A DNA stretch of 64,000 nt from Bursaphelenchus xylophilus. Taxonomy: Eukaryota > Nematoda > Chromadorea > Rhabditida > Aphelenchoididae. The notes under the pieces were generated by a model. That model had not been told where the DNA came from and ran no database searches. It saw only the letters and a program-made list of their open reading frames with translations. The translations under genes and the position numbers were made by a program. How positions within the stretch are numbered: position 1 is the first letter of the stretch; each line of letters starts with the position of its first letter. This document shows, one piece after another, positions 55,975 to 64,000 of this stretch. The DNA is taken from NCBI GenBank assembly GCA_904066235.2, contig CAJFCV020000004.1:5704001-5768000 (forward strand), read 5' to 3'.

Positions 55975-57107
55975 ACAAGGGAAGTACCCGAAGTGCGACG
56001 CTCAGATTTTTACAAAAATTGGCATAGATGGAGATCAGAATTTTCTTATTCGGTTGCGAACATCCTAGCTCGCGCTTTGCAGAATCCGCCGAGAAAGAAG
56101 GGCCGGAATATCAAAAAAATCTTCAAATGCCGACGAATTTCCCTGCAAATCCGCTTGATCTTGGCATTTCGTCCCAGGAGAAAAATATTTTTTCTCGCAA
56201 GAAATTTTTTCTTGGTAAAGTTCAAGACTATTTTGTTGCTTTTATGTGGAATATGGTGTTATTTTCACTTTTTTACACTTGATTATAGCGCTATTAATTG
56301 GATTGTCGCCATCCGAGGGGTAAAATGTTTCGTCCTTTGACGAATTTATACAGTTTTTCCTCTGCTGATGGGCAAACCACTCTAATAGCTGCTTTAAGTT
56401 GTTTAGAAGACCTGCAAACGTTCTACGGTCGCGTAGGAACGTAATCATAAGGTAAGTGTTACAAACATTTAATTTTTTCACTATTTTTCAGTTTATGCCA
56501 TTTCAGAAAACAAAGTAAAGGTCCCAAGGTGTTCCGTCAGTGTTCCGATGGTGTACATTCGCTCTTGTTGTTGTTCAGAACTTGCTCACTGAAAAATAAT
56601 AAAGTTTTTGTAACACTTACTTTAAGATTATGTTCATACACGACCGTAGAACGTTTGCATGTCTCCTAAACAACTTTAAAGCAACTATTAGAGTGGTTTG
56701 CCCATCAGCAGAGGAAAAACTGTATAAATTCGTCAAAGGACGAAACATTTTACCCCTCGGATGGCGACAATCCAATTAATAGCGCTAGAATCATGTCCTG
56801 GGTGTAAAAAAGTGGTAATAACACACCATATTCCACATAAAAGCAACAAAATAGTCCTGAACATTACCAAGAAAAAATTTCTTGCGAGAAAAAATATTTT
56901 TCTCCTGGGACGAAATGCCAAGATCAAGCGGATTTGCAAGGAAATTCGTCGGCATTTGAAGATTTTTTCGATATTCCGGCCCTTCTTTCTCGGCGGATTC
57001 TGCAAAGCGCGAGCTAGGATGTTCGCAATCGAATAAGAAAATTCTGATCTCCATCTATGCCAATTTTTATAAAAATCTGAGCGTCGCACTTTGGGTACTT
57101 CCCTTGT
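55975..57107. mobile_element. 1,133-bp palindromic element with about 490-500-bp arms
   Basis: The left end ACAAGGGAAGTACCCGAAGT and the right end ACTTTGGGTACTTCCCTTGT are inverted copies. Similarity continues through both arms (55975 to about 56466, and about 56608 to 57107), leaving a loop of about 140 bp. The arms differ at scattered positions, including a few small indels. The reading frames in the two arms translate almost identically only because the arms are copies. No transposase is present. The left end begins 21 bp from the mariner start codon. Confidence 0.85.
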
Positions 57108-57238
57108 AAATAGAGAAGATTATTTTTATGAAAAAATTAACAAAAACGCGCCAATATAAACGCCGGATAATTATGCATCAACCCATAATACAAACGGGCC
57201 GGGCCGGAAAAACCCTCAGGCCTGCGGCCCGGTCCGTG

Positions 57239-57525
57239 GTCGCCGGCGGACTTCGTGGAAAATGGACAGAGTGAAATTGGACAGAAATAAATTGGACGGA
57301 GCGCTCCGCGGAGCGTGGAAGTTGGACAGATTTTTTCCACTGCAAAAAATTATTATTTGATGATTCAATAGTGACATTTCGTACGATTGCAGCGAAAAAA
57401 AATCTGTCCAATTTCACTCTGTCCAATTTCACCCTGTCCAATTTCCACGCTCTGTCCAAATTATTTCTGCCCACTTTCACTCTGTCCAATATGTCCATTT
57501 TCCACGAAGCCCGCCGGCGAATTCC
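57239..57525. mobile_element. Fold-back element built from AATTGGACAG-type subrepeats
   Basis: The left arm (about 57241-57345) reads CGCCGGCGGACTTCGTGG and then repeated GGACAGAGTGAAATTGGACA units. The right arm (about 57402-57525) carries the inverted sequence with CTGTCCAATTTCACTCTGTC units and ends CCACGAAGCCCGCCGGCG. The unit number differs between arms. The GGCCCG composite element inserted at its left tip. Confidence 0.7.
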
Positions 57526-58550
57526 AAATCCTGGGCGCAGCTCGGGTGTCCATCCCAAACATGGCTTGGACCGAACGTGCATACCCCCAGCGCGCGCCAC
57601 TTTCTATCGAACAAAATACATAATTTGGCGTGTCCGGCCGGGCGTGGTTGCCGATTGCGGTCATTTTTTTCTTTTCATTAGTTCAACTTTCGTATTTACA
57701 ATTAGACCGTAACCGAGGATCGCTAAAAACTTATTTATAATTTTTTGGCAGAGATTTGATGTATTTTTAAGGGTTTGTTTGGGGATCATCGTTCGTTTGG
57801 GAGCCACGTTATTATATTGCAAATAAAGCCTACATGGTATACAAAAGAATACAAGCTACGTGTAACATGTAGTCAAAAAGGATGCCTCTAAGATAGATTA
57901 CGAACGCCGAGTGTGTGTATGAAAGAAAGGGAGAGGGGAAAGAAGGAGAGAAAGAGAGCGTTCCATCCCGTTCCAATCGGTTCCATCCCGCTCTCTATTG
58001 TGGTCGGTGGTCACAATGTTCTCTTGCAATTCCACTAGTATTTTTCTTAGTTTATGTGAATTTATCGAAAGTAATCTGAAAAGATTTTATCAGATTTTTT
58101 GTGATCTTGTTCTATTTTTTGCATTAACTCCCCAGATTTTTCCTTTATTGAAAACTAAAGTCATACCGATGTTAATTTTTATTCTGTAGTTTTACATTGG
58201 TTGGGTTGTTTCAGAATCCCTGTTGACGCTCCAAACATCGCGCGATCTGTTTTTGGAATTGTTTTTTGAGGCACTGAACGAGGTTTTGGAGGGAACGCGG
58301 CGATTCGGTTTTTATGCATTTTTTGAGGGTAAAGAACGCGCTCTTTTCTGAGTCGGAAAGAGTTTTTTCTTCATTCTCATTTCTCATCCACTTTTCGGCT
58401 GTCCGGTCTCCCTGAGTTGGCCTTCGAACCCAGTTCATTTACGACTAGGACTAAAATAATTTTTAGTTCACACATTTAATCGGGACGTCGATGTTTTTAA
58501 AGTATATTTTACATTTTTAAAAATTACTCTTTCAGGTTTTTGGAATAAAA
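57526..58550. promoter_or_regulatory. Upstream region of beta-tubulin
   Basis: About 1 kb without a supported exon. It includes a purine-rich stretch (about 57920-57960) and the repeat TTCCATCCCGTTCCAATCGG with a second TTCCATCCCG (about 57961-57990). The sequence CTCTTTCAG at 58526-58534 is a splice acceptor just before the tubulin start. Confidence 0.4.
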
Positions 58551-60081
<1,531 letters not shown>

Positions 60082-61432
60082 ACCATTCTAAAGCAATGCA
60101 GTCCCAAAATCAAGCATTGTTTCAAGTTATAACTTATTGAGCATGTAATAAAAGTATTGGTTGAAGATTTTATGAATGAAAGCGGTTATGACCCGCTGTC
60201 GAAAAAACCCCAAAAACCTGGACTGGAAACCAAATTCGGTGTGTATTTCGCTAGCAAAATGTATTTTGGCTTGATGACAGAAAGTTGGCGCAGAGCGTAT
60301 ATACACATATTTCCTCAAAAAGTGATTTTGGAGCAGTTAACGTGATTTCAATCAACAGAAATGATTCAATTGGGTTCCATATTGAAGTTGGTATTCAACG
60401 ATTCTGGAACGTCAGAGGAATTTGAAATTTGGCATGTATGACCACAATGGTCTAGACAACCAGTCGGATATAGAATATTTTTACTTTTTGCCCTTAAAGT
60501 GCAAGTAAGTGAAAAAAAGGCAAAAAATGGCCAAAATCATGGCTTTGTGCACCACAACAGACCCAGGAAAAGTTAAAAAATTTTAATATGTTGTACCTCT
60601 CGGAATTCTGCATACAATAGAAGAAAGAAATTGCGTTTATGACTCGGAAAGTACAGAAATTTTATAATTTTCTCCCGATTTTCTCAGTGTTAACACAAGC
60701 TGTGATGACGCGATTTGTATACGTGGAATGGCAATCTCTTCCAGTGCGAATTGTAAGCACTACTTTTTATTTTTTCGACACCGATCGGCGACGAAAAAAT
60801 TGTTCGAAAAAAGAAAAAATTGAAAAAAATGAACACGATTTTCGTCATCATGATGCATCAGTACTGTCGTCGTTAAGTGTGGGCATTGCGACAACGTTAT
60901 GTTTGTGAAAAATGGACACCTGTGTCAAAAATCATTAAAGGGTTTCTGTTGCCACTCTCATTAGCTATACCCTGTGTGATAATGCGCCGTCGTTTAGAAA
61001 ACATACAATTCCGAGACATTTCCAAAATTTGCATAGCGTAACTCCGAACAAAGAAAACAAACAAAAGTTTTGACGATCCAAAATGATTAATTCCGGATTC
61101 AGACGCAACAAACACAAACAATTTTCCGGGAAGAACACCTTCATCTTGAGTAACAGTGAAGGCGAGAGCCCGAGTCTTTGAGTTTATTTTGCGCGAGATT
61201 GGGCAAACAATCGGAAGCGACCTCGAGAGAAAGAAAAAGTTGCAGTCGGTTGAAAATGAGCCGATCAAAAGTTCAGGATTAGAGAAAGGGAACGTCGCCT
61301 CAACATGACCCGGCACTCCCTTGACACCTATTTTATGATATTTGTGTTAAATAAACGCTCTGATATATGAATACAACCCTTTTCTTTCAGAGCCACCTCT
61401 TTCATCCCAATTCCATCAGAACCCGGCTCTAG
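60082..61432. other. Interval between beta-tubulin and PPxY membrane-protein gene
   Basis: About 1.35 kb containing the tubulin 3' UTR, with AATAAA at about 60148. No exon was recognised. TTTCTTTCAG at 61381-61390 is an acceptor upstream of the next start codon, so the downstream gene has either a 5' UTR exon or a spliced leader. Confidence 0.4.
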
Positions 61433-62072
61433 ATGGAATATCACAATGACTCGGCCTCTTCTGATGGTACTGTGATTTTGGTCGTGGCCGCGATTGGGTT
61501 GTTTAGTGCCTTCACACTTATAATATGCTTCTTGGCTATTGCAAAACGCAGGGAGCGGGCCGAGAATCAGATCGATGTAAGTTGTTAGTGTTGACTTTTT
61601 CATTTTCCTTTAGAATTTCCAAAGGATAATATCTCCGGCTCGGATGCCCCCTCCCCCACCCAGATTCTCCACATTGGATCAGAATCCTCGACCCCCCACT
61701 TCAATTCCAATAGACCCGAATATCTTTATCATCAATTCCAAATATGATTTCCGTCCTCCCAGCTACGAAGAGGCCGTTCAGTCAACGTCTATGACAATTG
61801 CAGTCAATGCAACCTTGGATGTTCGATCTCCCACTGGCCGTGCACATTCTCCACCACCAGCGTTTTCGGAAGTAAGTCTTGTCGTTTTTGTGTCCCATTA
61901 ATATTTCTTGATTACATAATGTAATTGATTATTCTAACCTGATTCCCTTCAGAATGACCCCCTCCCTAGAGCCAGTCTCTCAGCGCCAGCTTGTCACGAG
62001 TTGGTCAACAAATTAAATTCATCCCCCGAAGGCATCTCAGGCTCCTTAAGAAGTTCAAACTCCCGGTCATAG
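61433..62072 (+). CDS. Small single-pass membrane protein with cytosolic PPxY motif
   Basis: Three exons (61433-61575, 61614-61871, 61953-62072) encode about 173 residues. A short extracellular N-terminus with a possible N-glycosylation site (HNDS) precedes one transmembrane helix (VILVVAAIGLFSAFTLIICF) and a basic stop-transfer KRRER. The cytosolic part is proline-rich (MPPPPPRF) and contains PPSYEEAV, a PPxY motif of the kind bound by WW domains of NEDD4-family ubiquitin ligases. The tail is Ser-rich. The layout, a type III single helix followed by PPxY, resembles small WBP1/VOPP1/Commissureless-like adaptors, but no family was assigned. Confidence 0.72.
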
Positions 62073-64000
62073 ACGTGTAATTGCTCATTGACCTCACCAA
62101 ACTCGGGCTTGTCATCTCACGGGTATACATTTTTTTCTTTTTTTGTCACTTTATCGAATAAAATTTAATTAGCAGCTGTTTTCGTATCATTCTTGGCTGG
62201 CCAAGGGAGCATGCCTGAGGCATTGTTGTTACAAATCGGTCTTAGAGATGTTCCTTTATCACGTATTTAATGCTTTTCTCAACTTTAGGGATTTCAATCA
62301 GGACTTTTGAGCACTATTTTGTGAAAGTAAAGAGAGCAAAGTCTCAATTACCCCCAGGACGGCTAATTTTTTTATTTTCGAGACTTTGGTTTCCCTGAAT
62401 TTTAATCAACTTGGCCACAAAAACACGTGTCTCTTCGGCCTGAAGTTGTCAAACGCCGAAATTGGATTGAAAGGCTGAAGAGGGAAGGGGACGAGGTTAC
62501 GCAGCCCGAGATAAAGCCAGTGTTTGAGGAGATGTTGGAGACATTTAAACCTTTTCTTGTTTACCAAGACGGCCAGAGGACAGTGAGGGATATCAGTATC
62601 GTCTCCCAAAGCCCATAAGGTACCCCACTCAAATATTATATTCAAATTAAAACCCAATTTTCAAAAACAACGCCATTATTATGTCATCGTGGCCGTCGAG
62701 GAGACAAGTGTTTTACCTCCTGGATTAATACCGGAAATCATAAGTTTATTACCCAAGGACCACCCACAGCCGATAAAAATTGACAGCCCTGAGTCATTGG
62801 GAGTATCCCTAGCATTAACTTTTCCCCATTCACTGAGAATGGTTAGGCCAAATTAGGAGGCAATGAGCAACAGGTCGTATTAAAAGACGCGTGCCCTTCT
62901 CCCTCTCGTTTCTTAAGGATTTGGGCCGAAAAAGAGACGGGGGACTTAAGGGTTGAGCAAGGGCTATCATGGCCGGCTAGAGAGCAGCAAGTCGTCCGCT
63001 TTCTGCTTCCAGAGAGCTAGCCTCATTCCTCATGGAAAAAGAAGAAGAAGCGGCACTGTTTTCTGGGGCCGGGGTTCTCCCTTCTCTGACTGGTTTCTTT
63101 GTAGGAGAAGTCTTAAAAAATTAGTTTCTCCAAAAAAGTAAAGAGAAAATAAACTTTGGGCCGCCACTCTTTTGAATAATTTTTGCATCCGATGTCTAAA
63201 TGAGAGTCAGTTTAAGGTCGCGATGGCCAGTTTGCAGTCCTACTACAGTAATTGCGTAAAGAAACTTTCCTTACTTTTTATTTTCATTGTGTTCTCATTT
63301 CCAATATCACCTTTAAGGAACCAAAGATCGTCTAGCATAAGTCTTCGTCTCTGAATGTTTTGTTTCGTACTGGTTAGTTTATAAAATACAAGGAAGAAAT
63401 GGAAAGAGTGACGTCCCCCACTTTCCTGATCTCCATAATTCTATTTCCTTAAAGTATTTTATTTATTTTCGGAATTTCCCATGATTTCTCGCTTTCTCTG
63501 ATTCTCTTGCCCTGAAGGTGATGGATGAGGCTGGGCGAACCGAATTAGTGTTTTGGTCCAAGTCCCAGCATCGATGCCAAAAATTCGTCATTTTTTCTGT
63601 GGCTGGAGACGATGATCGCTCGTTGTTGTCTTGCGAAGGGACACGTTGCGCACCAATGTTTCTGTGTTTTGTGTTGTTGTCATGAGAAATTGAGGAATAT
63701 TAGAGTCGCTGTCCCAAGGTGAATGTATCTGTAAGGCCTGGGGGAAAGCAAGCCCTCTGGCACTTTTACATAGAAGCCATTTTCTTCGCGGCTCGACCCC
63801 GTAACTCGCCTCCTTTTTTATGAAATGGATTATATTGGGTGAAAAGAAGGTTCTCAAAGTGCGTCGTTCTTCTCTGAATCAAACTCAAGTAGAACATGTC
63901 ACGGCCAAAGAGAGACTTCTCTGACTAAAACGATCGCTTAATAAGGTCTTTGCCGCCGCGACAGTGACGTCAGAAAGCCGGCCATTTTTAACTATGCATT
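62073..64000. other. Gene-poor right end of window
   Basis: No exon series could be supported. A frame at 62424-62618 (RRNWIERLKREGDEVTQPEI onwards, ending VSQSP) has protein-like composition but lacks an ATG, splice sites and any recognised family. Frames near 63588-63857 are likewise unsupported. Confidence 0.35.

Larger units (their letters stand above)
55351..57238. mobile_element. Composite GGCCCG fold-back element carrying mariner remnant and large palindrome
   Basis: The outer ends CAGGGGTGGTCAGCGGG and CGGCCCGGTCCGTG resemble those of the 40508-40740 element and are flanked by near-identical 8-mers GTCGCCGT (55343-55350) and GTCGCCGG (57239-57246). Inside, GTTGATACATAATTATCCGG (from about 55440) recurs inverted at about 57166-57185, so the outer element is itself a fold-back. 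It contains the GGGCCGGGCCGGAAAAACCC motif shared with the repeat near 18344. A mariner remnant and a 1.1-kb palindrome occupy its centre and are listed separately. Confidence 0.65.

Noticed and set aside
55993..57089. Two open frames of about 115 residues (MRRSDFYKNWHRWRSE...) with nearly identical translations
   Set aside because: They lie in opposite arms of the 1.1-kb palindrome, so their similarity is a consequence of the inverted repeat and not evidence of a conserved protein. The translation has no known motif.
62424..62618. 65-residue frame with protein-like composition
   Set aside because: It begins at GTG, has no upstream ATG, no splice sites and no recognised family, so it is mentioned only in the right-end tract entry.

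Overview
This window is nuclear DNA from a nematode. Its genes have many short introns, often 35-70 nt, and the protein set is a typical worm one: a PAK kinase, a TAX-6-type calcineurin, a SWEET sugar transporter, UNC-30/PITX, DM-domain and BED-domain transcription factors, a Cys-loop receptor and beta-tubulin. Several start codons lie directly behind a splice-acceptor-like sequence (spliced-leader style), and two same-strand gene pairs are only about 100-120 bp apart, as in trans-spliced operons. Intergenic sequence is much longer than in Caenorhabditis, and small mobile elements are common, so a non-Caenorhabditis nematode is likely. All gene models come from reading exons, splice sites and phases by eye.

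Layout. 0-3.8 kb (-): group-I PAK kinase with a CRIB domain, 3' end outside the window. 6.2-10.2 kb (-): calcineurin A, with a tandemly duplicated 98-nt exon pair that appears to be mutually exclusive and a possible 9-nt microexon. 10.2-15.5 kb: no gene recognised. 15.5-18.0 kb (-): nucleolin-like RGG/acidic/RRM protein. 18.4-19.7 kb (-): ARPC2. 20.1-20.8 kb (-): ribosomal protein S9. 21.2-23.5 kb (+): GALNT10-type GalNAc-transferase. 23.5-28.8 kb: gene-poor. 28.8-30.3 kb (+): BED-finger protein with a hAT-like C-terminal segment. 31.2-33.2 kb (-): candidate operon of MOCS3/UBA4 and a small stand-alone ZnF-UBP protein. 33.6-34.2 kb: a 590-bp hAT-type non-autonomous element with perfect 8-bp target duplication. 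35.0-37.0 kb (-): DM-domain factor. 39.4-40.3 kb (+): small secreted Gly/Met-rich protein. 40.5-40.7 kb: second GGCCCG element with 8-bp duplication. 40.8-42.6 kb (+): candidate operon of a thioredoxin-like protein and an unknown charged protein. 42.9-45.3 kb (-): SWEET transporter. 48.7-51.4 kb (+): nicotinic-type receptor subunit, tail to tail with unc-30 (51.5-52.9 kb, -). 53.4-54.0 kb (-): small secreted Cys-containing protein. 55.0-57.5 kb: nested mobile elements. 58.5-60.1 kb (+): beta-tubulin. 61.4-62.1 kb (+): small PPxY membrane protein.

The genes do not form one pathway; this is an ordinary mixed animal gene neighbourhood. The most noteworthy signals are the calcineurin exon duplication in the linker between the calmodulin-binding and autoinhibitory segments, the two operon-like pairs, and a family of GGCCCG-rich elements with 8-bp target duplications, one of which carries a mariner remnant and a 1.1-kb palindrome and sits at the tip of a separate fold-back repeat.
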